A stretch of DNA of 64,000 nucleotides from Enterococcus mundtii (GTDB lineage Bacteria; Bacillota; Bacilli; Lactobacillales; Enterococcaceae). The DNA lies in contig NZ_CP025473.1 of assembly GCF_003957375.1 (NCBI RefSeq), positions 1,203,501 through 1,267,500 of the forward strand, written 5' to 3'. How positions within the stretch are numbered: the stretch's first letter is position 1; each line of letters begins with the position of its first letter. Below, one piece after another: positions 47,047 to 57,112 of this stretch. The position numbers were made by a program, and so were the translations under genes. Below the pieces are notes generated by a model that was given only the letters and a program-made list of their open reading frames with translations, was not told the origin of the DNA and ran no database searches.

Positions 47047-47079
47047 AAGGAGTTGACGAATGTCAAACTCCTTTTTTTG
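47047..47079 (+). terminator. Intrinsic terminator upstream of the DUF1269 gene
   Basis: AAGGAGTTGAC pairs with GTCAAACTCCTT, then seven Ts. It ends transcription from obgE or an unseen leader. The preceding 46903-47046 holds no gene. Confidence 0.75.
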
Positions 47080-47166
47080 TACACTGCGTTATTTTTTAAA
47101 GGTTTTCTCTTTTATTTTTGTTTATTCCAAGGTACACTAAAAGAAAATGAGAAAGAGGCGATCTCC

Positions 47167-47754
47167 ATGAGCAAACGAGTGATCATATTGAATTTTGAGT
47201 TAGAAAGTCAAGCTTACCAAGCATTTTCCGAAATCAAGAAGCTTCACATGACGAGAGCGATCAAAGGCGAACAAATGGCGGTCATCAGCCATCAGTCTAA
47301 TGGCGCCCATCAATTCAAAATCGAAGACTTCTTAGATTTTACCGGGAACAATAAATCCTCTAAAGGTGGTCTGATCGGAATGCTAGTTGGCGTTTTAGGT
47401 GGCCCATTAGGGATCTTGCTAGGATGGTTTGCGGGCGGAATGATTGGTGCGAGCCAAGATGCCAAGGAAATCAAAGATGCACAGACAGTGTTTGATTTTG
47501 TCGGAAATAAGATCGGCGAAGGCGCAACAGGTCTGATCTTGATCGCAGAAGAAGAGGACAACCGACCATTGAACCAACTTGTGATGATGGAATTAGGTGG
47601 AGAAATCACTCGATTGGATTATGAAGAAGTAGAACAAGATGTTCATGATGCAACTGAGGTAGAAAAACATGCAAAAGAAACAGCACAGAAAAATTGGGAT
47701 GAAAAGCACAAAAAGCCAACCGATAGCTCAGAGGATACTACGCCTTCTGAATAA
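47167..47754 (+). CDS. DUF1269 family membrane protein
   Basis: The 195-residue protein matches DUF1269: VIILNFELESQAYQAFSEIKKL, then a glycine-rich hairpin segment GGLIGMLVGVLGGPLGILLGWFAGGMIGAS (about 63-92), then EGATGLILIAEEED and an acidic tail. The central stretch likely inserts in the membrane. Function unknown, with stress links suspected. ATG 47167 follows GAGG; the longer frame runs through the terminator. Confidence 0.78.
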   Translation: MSKRVIILNFELESQAYQAFSEIKKLHMTRAIKGEQMAVISHQSNGAHQFKIEDFLDFTGNNKSSKGGLIGMLVGVLGGPLGILLGWFAGGMIGASQDAKEIKDAQTVFDFVGNKIGEGATGLILIAEEEDNRPLNQLVMMELGGEITRLDYEEVEQDVHDATEVEKHAKETAQKNWDEKHKKPTDSSEDTTPSE

Positions 47755-47905
47755 CGATAAAAAGAATGGATGTAAGAATAGTGGTACTTATTCACTCTTT
47801 TCATTTATAGGGACAGTCTTCTAAAAATTATCCTGCGAATTTCAGTTGATTGTCGGCTGATTTTACCCTAGAATTAATAAGAATGAATAGAAAGTTAGGT
47901 AAATT

Positions 47906-48847
47906 ATGGAACTAGAATTTTTAGGTACAGGCGCAGGGGTTCCTGCTAAACATCGAAATGTCTCAAGTATCGCATTGAAACTTTTGGACGAGCGAAATGA
48001 GATTTGGTTGTTTGATTGTGGGGAAGGCACGCAAATGCAGATTCTACGAACAAATATCCGTCCAAGAAAAATAGCAAAAATATTTATTACTCATCTTCAT
48101 GGGGATCATATTTTTGGCTTGCCAGGTTTAATCAGTAGTCGCTCTTTTCAGGGTGGCGAAACACCATTAGAAATCTATGGCCCTAAAGGAACGGAAGCAT
48201 TTGTACGCAATGCGCTAACGATTTCTCAAACAAAACTAGGTTATCCCCTTGTTTTTAATGATTTATCAGAAGATCAAGCCATTTTTGAGGATGCACACTT
48301 TTCTGTGTATGCAAAAAAATTAAGCCATGGCATCGATAGCTACGGATATCGGATCGTTGAGCATGATCATAAAGGCGAATTACAAGTGGATAAGCTTAAA
48401 GAACTGAATATTCCAGCTGGTCCCATCTATGGAAAACTAAAAAAAGGGGAGACGGTCCAATTAGACAATGGCCAGCTCATCAATGGACGTGATTTTGTCG
48501 GCCCAGATAAAAAAGGTCGAATCGTGACCATTTTAGGGGATACCCGAAAAACAACCAATTCTGTTATATTAGCAAAAAACGCAGATGTTTTGGTGCATGA
48601 AAGTACCTTTAATAAAAACGAGGCAAGAATGGCCCATAATTATTTCCATTCGACGACTCATCAAGCCGCAGAAGTGGCAAAAGAAGCAAATGTCCAAAGA
48701 TTATTACTGACCCATATCAGTGCGAGATATCTAGGGAAAGCAACACAAGAACTTGAGCAAGAAGCACAAGAAATCTTTCCAAATACAAAAGTCATGAAAG
48801 ATTTTGAGGTTGTGGATGTTCCGTTTCAAGAGGAGGAAAAAAGTTGA
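47906..48847 (+). CDS. rnz: Ribonuclease Z
   Basis: The 313-residue beta-lactamase-fold tRNA 3' endonuclease shows [20 protein letters not shown], the zinc motif [12 protein letters not shown] (about 63-74), LGDTRKT, and [16 protein letters not shown] with late ligands. It removes 3' trailers from tRNAs. It starts the rnz-SDR-lapA unit. GTTAGGTAAATT precedes ATG, a weak site. Confidence 0.95.
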   Translation: MELEFLGTGAGVPAKHRNVSSIALKLLDERNEIWLFDCGEGTQMQILRTNIRPRKIAKIFITHLHGDHIFGLPGLISSRSFQGGETPLEIYGPKGTEAFVRNALTISQTKLGYPLVFNDLSEDQAIFEDAHFSVYAKKLSHGIDSYGYRIVEHDHKGELQVDKLKELNIPAGPIYGKLKKGETVQLDNGQLINGRDFVGPDKKGRIVTILGDTRKTTNSVILAKNADVLVHESTFNKNEARMAHNYFHSTTHQAAEVAKEANVQRLLLTHISARYLGKATQELEQEAQEIFPNTKVMKDFEVVDVPFQEEEKS

Positions 48848-49632
48848 ATTTAGAAAATAAAGTCGTTTTAGTCACTGGTGGCTCTGGTGGTTTAGGTGCA
48901 CAAATCTGTTATGAAGCAGCAAAACAAGGGGCAATCGTTGTCACGTGTGCTAGAAGAATCCAACAAATCGGCGAAGTGAAGGCGGTTTGTCAAGAATTAA
49001 GTGGAAAACCAGCATACGCGTTTCAACTAGATGTTAGTAATCCTGACAGCGTAGATGAATTGTACGACAAGGTGATGACTGAGGTCGGTCGTGTCGATAT
49101 TTTAGTCAATAATGCTGGATTTGGCATCTTTGAGGATTTCTTATCCTTTGACTTAGGAAAAGCCTACGATATGTTCGAAGTCAATGTCTTAGGGATGATG
49201 GTATTGACACAAAAATTTGCGATCGATATGGCAGAAAGACGTCAGGGACATATCATCAATGTGGCATCTATGGCAGGAAAAATGGCGACAGCTAAATCTA
49301 CGATCTATTCCGCTACTAAATTTGCTGTTTTGGGCTTTTCAAATGCGTTACGTTTAGAGTTGAAGCCTCTAGGAGTCGCGGTCACAACGGTAAATCCCGG
49401 ACCAATCGAAACGGAATTTTTTGATAAGGCTGATCCAAGTGGTAGTTATTTGGAAAAAGTCGGTCACTTAGTTTTGGATTCAACTAAATTAGCACAAACG
49501 ATCGTGCGAGCGATGAAACATCCTAAACGTGAGATCAATCAGCCGGTGTTGTTAGAAATCGCGTCTAAATTTTATGCACTTTTCCCAACCATTGGGGATT
49601 ATTTTGCAGGTGGAATTTTTAATAAAAAGTAG
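48844..49632 (+). CDS. Short-chain dehydrogenase/reductase
   Basis: The 262-residue NAD(P)-dependent oxidoreductase has [10 protein letters not shown] (dinucleotide site, about 12-21), NNAGFG and the catalytic YSATK motif (about 157-161). It resembles YqjQ of Bacillus, which also lies beside rnz. Substrate unknown. TTG start overlaps the rnz stop and has GGAGG upstream. Confidence 0.9.
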   Translation: MNLENKVVLVTGGSGGLGAQICYEAAKQGAIVVTCARRIQQIGEVKAVCQELSGKPAYAFQLDVSNPDSVDELYDKVMTEVGRVDILVNNAGFGIFEDFLSFDLGKAYDMFEVNVLGMMVLTQKFAIDMAERRQGHIINVASMAGKMATAKSTIYSATKFAVLGFSNALRLELKPLGVAVTTVNPGPIETEFFDKADPSGSYLEKVGHLVLDSTKLAQTIVRAMKHPKREINQPVLLEIASKFYALFPTIGDYFAGGIFNKK

Positions 49633-49641
49633 GTGAAGTAA

Positions 49642-50076
49642 ATGAAAAAGCAAGGTAGTGTGATCGTTGGTTTTTTACTTGTACTTGTTATTGTCGTGTT
49701 CGCTGTATTGAACAATCAAAATGTTCCTGTAAGCTTTGGATTTGCTTCTTTTAATGCGCCATTGATTCTAGTGATCATTGGTTCAGCATTGATTGGTGCA
49801 TTGATTGTATTTTTAACAGCCTTTACAACATTATGGCAACAGAAAAAACAATTAAAACAATTAACAAAAGAATTAGCAGAGAACCAAGCAGATATCCAAA
49901 AGAAAATCGAAGAGGCGACAGAAGAACAACAAAGACAATTTCGAAATGAACGTGCGGAACTTGAAGCGGCCTATCAAGCAGAATTACAAGCAAAGCAAAT
50001 ACAGATCGAACAAATGCAAACACCTTCTGAATCACCTTCTCAAACACCAAAGCAAAGTGTTAATTACTTTGATTAA
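49642..50076 (+). CDS. LapA-domain (DUF1049) membrane protein
   Basis: The 144-residue protein has two hydrophobic helices (about 7-25 and 40-62) with the LapA hallmark LNNQNVPVSFGF between them, then a long coiled coil (about 68-125) rich in Gln/Glu/Lys. E. coli LapA works with LapB in lipopolysaccharide control; the role in Gram-positives is unclear. It is nine bases after the dehydrogenase. Confidence 0.83.
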   Translation: MKKQGSVIVGFLLVLVIVVFAVLNNQNVPVSFGFASFNAPLILVIIGSALIGALIVFLTAFTTLWQQKKQLKQLTKELAENQADIQKKIEEATEEQQRQFRNERAELEAAYQAELQAKQIQIEQMQTPSESPSQTPKQSVNYFD

Positions 50077-50178
50077 TCAAAGATCACTGTTGATTTTCTA
50101 AAAAGCAAATAAAAGAAAGTGATAGAAATCACTATCTTAGGAATTATTAGAGGATTTTTTATCCAATTTCTAGCAGGC

Positions 50179-50226
50179 AACCAAAGTGGGCAAACGAATC
50201 TGTTATGTCTACTTTGGTTTCTTTTA
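50179..50226 (+). terminator. Intrinsic terminator after the rnz unit
   Basis: AACCAAAGT pairs with ACTTTGGTT, followed by TCTTTT. Confidence 0.65.
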
Positions 50227-50310
50227 GTTGGATATGTCAAAATCTATTCTTCTGAAATTCTTTTTTTTAGAGAAGACGTTTGCTATAATGACTAAGTTAG
50301 GGGTGAGCAT

Positions 50311-52608
50311 GTGAGACGAGCGAATTTTGATTGGAAGGTCAATGAAACAACACCTTCTGAATCTTTTATCCAAATAATCAAACAGCAGCAATTGTCTCCT
50401 TTGATCGGTCAATTACTGTGGCAAAGAGGATACCGAGAGGAAGAAAGTATCCATCAGTTTTTACATCCAAAAGAACAAAAACTCTATGATCCTTATTTGA
50501 TGTTTGACATGGACAAGGCAATCAGCCGAATCCAAGAAGCGGTGATCAGCGGCGAGCAGATCTTAGTTTATGGAGATTATGATGCAGATGGTATCACCAG
50601 TGCGACCGTCATGAAAGAAACGTTAGAGTTGCTAGGTGCCCAAGTGGAAGTCTTTTTACCTAATCGATTTGAACATGGGTATGGACCTAATCTAACCGTT
50701 TATCAAGAAAAAATAGCCGCAGGTACCCAATTGATCGTGACTGTCGATAATGGTGTAGCTGGGCATGAAGCAATTGTTTATGCACAACAGCAGGGAGTAG
50801 ATGTGATCGTGACAGATCATCATGAGTTGCCTAGTGAATTACCGGCGGCTTATGCAATCATCCATCCCCGCCATCCACGAGGCAATTATCCTTTTGGAGA
50901 ATTAGCAGGTGTCGGTGTCGCATTTAAAGTAGCGACCGCTTTGTTGGAAGAACCACCAGCAGAATTTTTAGATTTAGTCGCAATTGGCACAATCGCTGAC
51001 CTTGTCTCTATGACCGATGAGAATCGGACGCTAGTGGCGTTAGGCTTAGAGGCAATTCGTCATACCGAGCGAGTAGGCTTACAGGCGCTGTTTGCGAAAA
51101 GTAGTGTACGTGCGAATGAAGCGGATGAAACGATGATCGGTTTTTCGATTGCGCCGCGCTTGAATGCCATCGGCCGGATGGGAGACCCTAATCCAGCGGT
51201 TGAATTACTAGCCACATTCGATGAAAGTCAAGCTCAGACGTTAGCCGAGCAGCTACAAACGGTCAATGAAGAACGTAAAGCGATCGTTGAGCAAATCACC
51301 TCAGAAGCATTGGCGATGATCAATGAAGAGAACCAGATCCATTTATTAGCACATCCTGGTTGGCATGAAGGTGTACTAGGGATCGTCGCAGGAAAAATCA
51401 TGAACAAAACAGGAAAACCAACAATCGTTCTAGATATCAAAGACCAGTCTGTTGCAAAAGGATCAGGTCGAAGTATCGAAGCGTTGAATCTTTTCGATAT
51501 GCTGAATGAGATGCGTGAATTGTTTACATTTTTTGGCGGCCATCATGCAGCAGTCGGATTAACAATGCCAACGGAAAATATCCCTCAGTTACAAGACCGG
51601 ATGAATGCTTATATAGAAGAAAAGCAAATCGACTTGTCCAAAGGTCCTGTGTTGGCGATCGATGAAATCGTCTCCCCAAAAGATGTAACGGTCGAACAAA
51701 TCGCCACATTGAAATTACTGGCACCATTCGGAACAGATAATCCTGTACCTAACTTTTTATTCAAACAGGTTGCTGTCCAAAATGTGAAACGAATCGGCTC
51801 GAACCAACAGCACTTGAAGCTCTCTTTAATAGATGAAGATAGTCAATTAGATGCTGTCGCGTTTGGTTTTGGCCCTCAAGAAAACGAATTTGTAGACGAT
51901 TCACTTGATATTGTAGGACAATTATCGATCAATGAATGGAATGGGCGCAAAAAACCGCAGCTGATGATTTCTGACTTTGAAGTAGAAGGATTGCAAGTAT
52001 TTGATTGGCGAGCGAAACGTTACCGAACACTAGCAAATGACATCGAAAGTCCGTTCTATTTAGCGTTTGATGAAGCATCGATCAAAGAACTAAATGAGTC
52101 GATACAAAAACACATCATTCGTTGGACAGATAAAGAAATGATTCAATCATGGATTCAGGAAAATGAACCAAACGCATTAGTCGTGATCGATTGTCCAACG
52201 GATTTGACCGACTTGAAAGAGATCTTATCATTTGGCTCCTTTAGCCGAGTTTACTTTTTAGGTATTTCTGTTGATGAAGCATACTTGAACGGTGTAGGAA
52301 CAAGAGAACAATATGCTCGACTCTTCAAACTGATCCATGCGCAAGAACGGATCGATATCCGACATAAATTAGGTGCAATGGCCAATTATTTAAAAATTCC
52401 ACAAAAATTATTAATTTTTATGATACAGGTGTTTTTTGAGTTGAAGTTTGTTACAATAAACAATGGTGTTTTGGAGAAAGTCGCAGATCCGGCGAGTCAT
52501 CCATTGACTGCAAGTGACCGCTATCAGGAGCGATTAAAAAAAATCAAGTCAGAGGAATTCTTACTATTAAGTGACATTCCCACAATAAAAGAATGGTTAA
52601 CAACCTAG
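50311..52608 (+). CDS. recJ: Single-stranded-DNA exonuclease RecJ
   Basis: The 765-residue 5'-3' exonuclease has DHH motif I YGDYDADGITSATVM (about 88), motif III TDHHELP (about 170), DHHA1 with GRSIEALNLF and FFGGHHAAVGL (about 405-412), an OB-fold, and a firmicute-specific C-terminal domain. It acts in recombination and mismatch repair. GTG follows GGGGTGAGC closely. It is 13 bases upstream of apt, an order common in firmicutes. Confidence 0.95.
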   Translation: MRRANFDWKVNETTPSESFIQIIKQQQLSPLIGQLLWQRGYREEESIHQFLHPKEQKLYDPYLMFDMDKAISRIQEAVISGEQILVYGDYDADGITSATVMKETLELLGAQVEVFLPNRFEHGYGPNLTVYQEKIAAGTQLIVTVDNGVAGHEAIVYAQQQGVDVIVTDHHELPSELPAAYAIIHPRHPRGNYPFGELAGVGVAFKVATALLEEPPAEFLDLVAIGTIADLVSMTDENRTLVALGLEAIRHTERVGLQALFAKSSVRANEADETMIGFSIAPRLNAIGRMGDPNPAVELLATFDESQAQTLAEQLQTVNEERKAIVEQITSEALAMINEENQIHLLAHPGWHEGVLGIVAGKIMNKTGKPTIVLDIKDQSVAKGSGRSIEALNLFDMLNEMRELFTFFGGHHAAVGLTMPTENIPQLQDRMNAYIEEKQIDLSKGPVLAIDEIVSPKDVTVEQIATLKLLAPFGTDNPVPNFLFKQVAVQNVKRIGSNQQHLKLSLIDEDSQLDAVAFGFGPQENEFVDDSLDIVGQLSINEWNGRKKPQLMISDFEVEGLQVFDWRAKRYRTLANDIESPFYLAFDEASIKELNESIQKHIIRWTDKEMIQSWIQENEPNALVVIDCPTDLTDLKEILSFGSFSRVYFLGISVDEAYLNGVGTREQYARLFKLIHAQERIDIRHKLGAMANYLKIPQKLLIFMIQVFFELKFVTINNGVLEKVADPASHPLTASDRYQERLKKIKSEEFLLLSDIPTIKEWLTT

Positions 52609-52621
52609 GAGGAAACAATAA

Positions 52622-53134
52622 GTGGATTTAAAAAATTATATTGCCAGTATTCCTGACTATCCGTCAAAAGGAATTATATTTAGAGATATCTCGCCATTGA
52701 TGGCTGATGGAGACGCTTATCGTGAAGCAACGAAGCAAATCGTTGATTATGCGAAAGAAAAACGTATCGATATGGTCGTTGGACCAGAAGCACGTGGATT
52801 TATCGTAGGTTGTCCAGTGGCTTACGAATTAGGCGTGGGCTTTGCTCCTGTTCGTAAAAAAGGAAAATTACCTCGTGAAACGATCGAAGTCACTTACGGA
52901 CTTGAATACGGTACAGATACCTTGACGCTGCACAAAGATGCAATTCAACCAGGACAAAGAGTCTTGATCTGTGATGATTTATTAGCAACAGGTGGAACAA
53001 TCAAAGCAACGATCGAATTGATCGAAGAACTTGGCGGAGTTGTTGTGGGTTGTGCCTTTTTGATCGAGTTGATGGACTTGCATGGTCGTGACAAAATCGA
53101 AGGCTACGACATGATTACCTTGATGGAGTATTAA
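52622..53134 (+). CDS. apt: Adenine phosphoribosyltransferase
   Basis: The 170-residue purine salvage enzyme makes AMP from adenine and [51 protein letters not shown] and the PRPP loop [16 protein letters not shown] (about 121-136) are diagnostic. GTG lies nine bases after AGGAGG. Co-transcribed with recJ. Confidence 0.96.
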   Translation: MDLKNYIASIPDYPSKGIIFRDISPLMADGDAYREATKQIVDYAKEKRIDMVVGPEARGFIVGCPVAYELGVGFAPVRKKGKLPRETIEVTYGLEYGTDTLTLHKDAIQPGQRVLICDDLLATGGTIKATIELIEELGGVVVGCAFLIELMDLHGRDKIEGYDMITLMEY

Positions 53135-53157
53135 TCAAATAAAATATTGAACAGAAA

Positions 53158-53202
53158 CCCCCCTTCCACAAACGGATGAATCGTTTGCGGAAGGGGATTT
53201 TC
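53158..53202 (+). terminator. Intrinsic terminator after apt
   Basis: CCCCTTCC-CAAACG pairs with CGTTTG-GGAAGGGG then ATTTTCG. Confidence 0.75.
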
Positions 53203-53338
53203 GTTGGATGAGTAGCCTCAATTTATTGATGGAACAATTGAGTGCAAGGAGTAGGTAGTCAGTTTGTCGTTAAAAAAAGCAAACGAGCGATCATCGTTTG
53301 CTTGGACGGAATTTTCATAGAAGCGATCTTATTTACTT

Positions 53339-53557
53339 TTACGAGTGCCTGGAGCTGTAATAGGTTTCGTGATAGAAGGAGTCTTCATGGGATTGACGAC
53401 GTTGTGATTGACGGTATTTTTTTTCATCCCACAACATAAACCACAATGTAAACAAAGGAACAAAAACCAACAATGCTGTACGTAGACCAAAATTACCAAT
53501 AATAATACCTAAAAACAAAACGATCAATACTAAACCAAAACGTCTCATTGATTTCAT
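53339..53557 (-). CDS. Small membrane protein under a double LexA operator; candidate SOS-induced division inhibitor
   Basis: The 72-residue protein starts MKSMRRFGLVLIVLF and has hydrophobic stretches at about 7-21 and 26-43, then a 29-residue polar tail rich in Arg, His, Ser, Gln and Tyr. There is no LysM domain. ATG 53557 has GAGGTG six bases upstream. Its promoter contains two perfect LexA boxes. It lies directly beyond lexA, but behind lexA's terminator, so it is a separate SOS unit. YneA (Bacillus) and SosA (Staphylococcus) are SOS-induced membrane inhibitors of division near lexA; this protein resembles them in size, topology and setting, not in recognisable sequence. Function is inferred only. 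Confidence 0.72.
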   Translation of the reverse strand: MKSMRRFGLVLIVLFLGIIIGNFGLRTALLVFVPLFTLWFMLWDEKKYRQSQRRQSHEDSFYHETYYSSRHS

Positions 53558-53580
53558 GATTTTCACCTCTTTATAGAATG

Positions 53581-53630
53581 CGAACAAAAGTTCGTACCGT
53601 TAGTATACGAACTTTTGTTCGGTTTGTAAA
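53581..53630 (-). promoter_or_regulatory. SOS promoter with two perfect LexA boxes
   Basis: On the reverse strand TTTACA (53630-53625), 17 bases, TATACT (53607-53602). CGAACAAAAGTTCG occurs twice: at 53608-53621 (reverse strand), filling the spacer, and at 53581-53594 just after the start region. Centres are 27 bp apart. Both match GAAC-N4-GTTC perfectly, including C/G flanks. Confidence 0.85.
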
Positions 53631-53663
53631 GAGGGAAGTTCAAAAAGAACAAAGATATCTACT

Positions 53664-53707
53664 AAAAAGAGGAAAAGACGAGCTTGAGATCGTGATCTCA
53701 AGCTCGT
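53664..53707 (-). terminator. Terminator of lexA
   Basis: ACGAGCTTGAGATC pairs with GATCTCAAGCTCGT; on the reverse strand CTTTTCCTCTTTTT follows. Confidence 0.8.
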
Positions 53708-53735
53708 AGATAAATAACTGAATTTTCTTTTCTTA

Positions 53736-54359
53736 TCAATAAATATGACTACGGTACAGACCAACGACACGACCTAAGATCGACACCTCATCTAAAATGA
53801 TCGGTTCCAGTAAATCATTCTCGGGTTGCAAACGGAAATGATCTCTTTCTTTATAGAACCGTTTGCAAGTTGCTTCGTCTTCTGCAGTCATCGCAATCAC
53901 GATATCACCATTTTGTGCAGTTTCTTGTTTGCGGACAATGACATTATCGCCATCCAATATCCCAGCATTGATCATACTTTCTCCTCGGATCGTCAACATG
54001 AACAGACTGCCTTCTTCTGAGGAAAGGTTTGGTGGGACTGGAAAGAAGTCAGAAGCTTCTTCGACAGCTAGTATCGGCTCTCCGGCAGTAACAACGCCGA
54101 GAACAGGGATCGTCGTTGGGCGAATCCCAATTTTTGATAATCCTTGTTGCGTCAATTCGATTGCACGTGGTTTCGTAGGGTCTCTTTGAATAAAGCCTTT
54201 TTTCTCTAATCGGGCAAGATGACCATGGACTGTCGATGTTGAAGAAAGCTGAACAGCTTCTCCGATCTCACGGACAGTCGGTGGATAGCCTTTTTGGGTC
54301 ACTTGTTCGTGAATATATCTTAAGACTTCGATTTGTCTTGTTTCAGTTTGTCGGGCCAC
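53736..54359 (-). CDS. lexA: LexA repressor
   Basis: The 207-residue SOS repressor has an N-terminal winged helix ([51 protein letters not shown]), the self-cleavage Ala-Gly in VVTAGEP (about residues 93-94), catalytic Ser in [10 protein letters not shown] (about 129) and Lys in [11 protein letters not shown] region's upstream [14 protein letters not shown] (about 168). GTG 54359 follows AAGGTG by six bases; an in-frame GTG at 54368 overlaps that site. It is divergent from ynzC and self-regulated. Confidence 0.95.
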   Translation of the reverse strand: MARQTETRQIEVLRYIHEQVTQKGYPPTVREIGEAVQLSSTSTVHGHLARLEKKGFIQRDPTKPRAIELTQQGLSKIGIRPTTIPVLGVVTAGEPILAVEEASDFFPVPPNLSSEEGSLFMLTIRGESMINAGILDGDNVIVRKQETAQNGDIVIAMTAEDEATCKRFYKERDHFRLQPENDLLEPIILDEVSILGRVVGLYRSHIY

Positions 54360-54389
54360 AAGGTACACCTTCTTTCACTTGATAACTAA

Positions 54390-54429
54390 ATAGTACCATA
54401 GAAAACACTTGATTTCAAACAAATGTTCG
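54390..54429 (-). promoter_or_regulatory. lexA promoter with near-consensus LexA box
   Basis: On the reverse strand TTGAAA, 17 bases, TACTAT. CGAACATTTGTTTG (54429-54416) overlaps the -35 and differs from GAAC-N4-GTTC at one position. Autoregulation is inferred. Confidence 0.7.
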
Positions 54430-54510
54430 CATTAAAGACTATTGATGTAGTTGTTTTTTTTTCATTTTTTATATAAGATGTAGGAGAAGCAAAAGCGAGG
54501 AGGAATAGTT

Positions 54511-54762
54511 GTGTTATCGCCTGAAAAAATCGAACGTATCAATCAGTTAGCTAAAAAGAAAAAAGCAGAAGGATTGACACCAGCTGAAGTCAAAGAGCAA
54601 AAGGAATTACGAGAAGCATATCTGACAGCCTTTCGTTCTGGCATGAGACATCATATTGAAGGGATGAAAGTGGTTGATCCCGATGGAAATGATGTCACAC
54701 CAGATAAATTGAAAGAAATCCAGAAGAAAAAAGGCCTCCACGACCGAAATAGCAAGTTTTAG
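54511..54762 (+). CDS. ynzC: YnzC (DUF896) family protein
   Basis: The 83-residue helical protein ([41 protein letters not shown], then [16 protein letters not shown]) is a clear DUF896 member. In Bacillus ynzC lies in the SOS operon with yneA and yneB beside lexA and before tkt. Here yneA and yneB are absent, and ynzC directly faces lexA. GTG follows GAGGAGG. No LexA box overlaps its likely promoter core. Confidence 0.9.
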   Translation: MLSPEKIERINQLAKKKKAEGLTPAEVKEQKELREAYLTAFRSGMRHHIEGMKVVDPDGNDVTPDKLKEIQKKKGLHDRNSKF

Positions 54763-54860
54763 TAAAAAAAACTAAAAGTCGTTGCTTTTTTAGAGGAGAT
54801 ACTATAAAATTAGAAGTAGAAATATAGGTAAAAAAAACCTAAATTACAGGAGGGGTTACA

Positions 54861-56855
54861 TTGTTTGATAAAATTGATCAGCTTGGTGTGAATACGATCC
54901 GTACATTGAGTGTCGATGCAGTACAAAAAGCAAATTCAGGACATCCGGGGTTACCAATGGGTGCCGCGCCAATGGCTTATGCCCTTTGGACGAAACACTT
55001 GAAAGTGAATCCGAAAACTTCTAAAAACTGGGCAGACCGTGACCGTTTTGTCTTATCGGCAGGACATGGTTCAGCGATGTTGTACAGCTTGTTGCACTTA
55101 GCAGGGTACCAAGTAACGATTGATGACTTGAAACAATTCCGTCAATGGGATTCAAAAACACCAGGACACCCTGAGGTCAACCATACGGACGGCGTCGAAG
55201 CAACGACTGGTCCTTTAGGTCAGGGGATCGCGATGGCTGTGGGGATGGCGATGGCAGAAGCGCATCTAGCAGCGACCTATAACAAAGATCAGTTCAACGT
55301 CGTTGATCATTATACGTATGCGTTATGTGGTGATGGCGACCTGATGGAAGGTGTGTCTCAAGAAGCAAGTTCGATGGCTGGTCATATGAAATTAGGGAAA
55401 TTAATCGTTTTATACGATTCAAACGATATTTCTTTAGACGGACCAACCTCAAAAGCCTTCACTGAAAATGTTGGCGCACGCTATGAAGCTTATGGTTGGC
55501 AACATATCTTGGTCAAAGACGGCAATGATTTAGAAGCCATCTCAAAAGCTATCGAAGAAGCGAAAGCCGAAACAGACAAACCGACATTGATCGAAGTGAA
55601 AACGGTCATCGGATTTGGTGCACCAAACCAAGGAACTTCTGCAGTCCATGGCGCACCACTTGGCTTAGAAGGCATTCAAAAAGCCAAAGAGATCTATGGT
55701 TGGGAATACCCTGACTTTACCGTACCAGAAGAAGTGGCGGGACGCTTCCGTCAAACGATGGTTGAAGAAGGCGAAAAAGCTGAAAATGCTTGGCGTGAGC
55801 TGTTCGCAGCATACAAAGCAGCGTATCCAGAATTAGCCCAACAATTTGAAGATGCCTTTGCTGGGAAATTACCAGAGAATTGGGATGCAGAACTTCCAAC
55901 GTATGACGAAGGTGAAAGTCAAGCAAGTCGTGTCTCAAGTAAAGAAGTCATCCAAGAATTATCAAAAGCGATCCCAAGCTTCTGGGGTGGTTCTGCCGAT
56001 CTATCTGGATCAAACAATACGATGGTCACAGCAGACAAAGACTTCACGCCTGAACACTATGAAGGCCGCAACATTTGGTTTGGTGTTCGTGAGTTTGCGA
56101 TGGCATCAGCGATGAACGGGATCCAATTGCATGGCGGTACCCGGATCTATGGAGGAACATTCTTTGTCTTTGTCGATTATTTGCGACCAGCTGTGCGTTT
56201 AGCAGCGATCCAAAACACGCCAGTCATTTATGTCTTGACCCATGACTCTGTGGCAGTAGGTGAAGATGGCCCGACACATGAGCCAGTGGAACAATTGGCT
56301 TCGGTTAGAAGTATGCCAGGTGTCCATGTCTTACGTCCGGCGGACGGGAACGAAACTCGTGCAGCGTGGAAAGTTGCGATGGAATCCACAGATACACCAA
56401 CGATCTTAGTCTTGAGTCGTCAAAATCTACCAGTTCTTCCATCAACGAAAGAAGTGGCAGATGATATGGTTAAAAAAGGTGCCTATGTCTTGTCACCAGC
56501 TAAAGGGGAACAACCAGAAGGAATCTTGATCGCGACAGGTTCAGAAGTGGATCTAGCTGTCAAAGCGCAAAAAGTATTGGCGGAACAAGGAAAAGATGTT
56601 TCAGTGGTTTCTATGCCAAGTTTTGATTTGTTTGAAGAACAATCCGCGGAATATCAAGAAAGTGTTTTGCCAAAAGCAGTGACGAAGCGTGTTGCGATTG
56701 AAGCAGCTGCTTCATTTGGATGGGAACGTTATGTAGGAATCGAAGGTCAAACGATTACGATCGATCACTTTGGTGCTTCTGCTCCTGGAAACAAAATACT
56801 TGAAGAATTTGGTTTTACAGTAGATAATGTAGTCAACGTCTTCAATCAATTATAG
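54861..56855 (+). CDS. tkt: Transketolase
   Basis: The 664-residue thiamine-diphosphate enzyme of the pentose phosphate pathway has [18 protein letters not shown], the TPP motif [38 protein letters not shown] (about 153-190), [14 protein letters not shown] and [18 protein letters not shown]. Length is usual. TTG start lies after AGGAGGGG. It is 98 bases beyond ynzC, the same order as in Bacillus. Confidence 0.97.
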   Translation: MFDKIDQLGVNTIRTLSVDAVQKANSGHPGLPMGAAPMAYALWTKHLKVNPKTSKNWADRDRFVLSAGHGSAMLYSLLHLAGYQVTIDDLKQFRQWDSKTPGHPEVNHTDGVEATTGPLGQGIAMAVGMAMAEAHLAATYNKDQFNVVDHYTYALCGDGDLMEGVSQEASSMAGHMKLGKLIVLYDSNDISLDGPTSKAFTENVGARYEAYGWQHILVKDGNDLEAISKAIEEAKAETDKPTLIEVKTVIGFGAPNQGTSAVHGAPLGLEGIQKAKEIYGWEYPDFTVPEEVAGRFRQTMVEEGEKAENAWRELFAAYKAAYPELAQQFEDAFAGKLPENWDAELPTYDEGESQASRVSSKEVIQELSKAIPSFWGGSADLSGSNNTMVTADKDFTPEHYEGRNIWFGVREFAMASAMNGIQLHGGTRIYGGTFFVFVDYLRPAVRLAAIQNTPVIYVLTHDSVAVGEDGPTHEPVEQLASVRSMPGVHVLRPADGNETRAAWKVAMESTDTPTILVLSRQNLPVLPSTKEVADDMVKKGAYVLSPAKGEQPEGILIATGSEVDLAVKAQKVLAEQGKDVSVVSMPSFDLFEEQSAEYQESVLPKAVTKRVAIEAAASFGWERYVGIEGQTITIDHFGASAPGNKILEEFGFTVDNVVNVFNQL

Positions 56856-56875
56856 ACAAATACTGAAAGCAGTTC

Positions 56876-56925
56876 GATTGGAGTGCTTGGAGATTTTTTC
56901 CAAGCCTCCAATTTTCTATTTTTTT
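56876..56925 (+). terminator. Intrinsic terminator after tkt
   Basis: ATTGGAG-GCTTGGA pairs with TCCAAGC-CTCCAAT then a T-rich run. Confidence 0.85.
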
Positions 56926-56978
56926 AGGTATAAATTAGTAAAAAGGGATAATTGTCGTTACTTTTGTGTTACTTTTTG

Positions 56979-56995
56979 ATTACGTTGAGATTACA
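56979..56995 (-). promoter_or_regulatory. WalR-like direct repeat upstream of the GH73/LysM gene
   Basis: On the reverse strand TGTAAT-CTCAA-CGTAAT differs from TGTWAH-N5-TGTWAH in one base. It lies 25 bases upstream of the predicted -35. Confidence 0.45.
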
Positions 56996-57019
56996 AAAAG
57001 TAAATAATTGAAGATTCGT

Positions 57020-57048
57020 TTGAGTTTCAATAAAATAAAACGTATAAT
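57020..57048 (+). promoter_or_regulatory. Predicted promoter of the GH73/LysM gene
   Basis: TTGAGT, a 17-base spacer and TATAAT. Confidence 0.6.
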
Positions 57049-57112
57049 TTAAATGATTAAGTTTCGTTTAAGAGGAAGTTTTATTTACTGTTTCATTTGA
57101 GGAGGAATTTGA

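Noticed and set aside
53242-53439. Plus-strand 65-codon frame opposite the SOS membrane protein
   Set aside because: It is the complement of the better supported reverse-strand gene, which has a promoter, operators and ribosome site.
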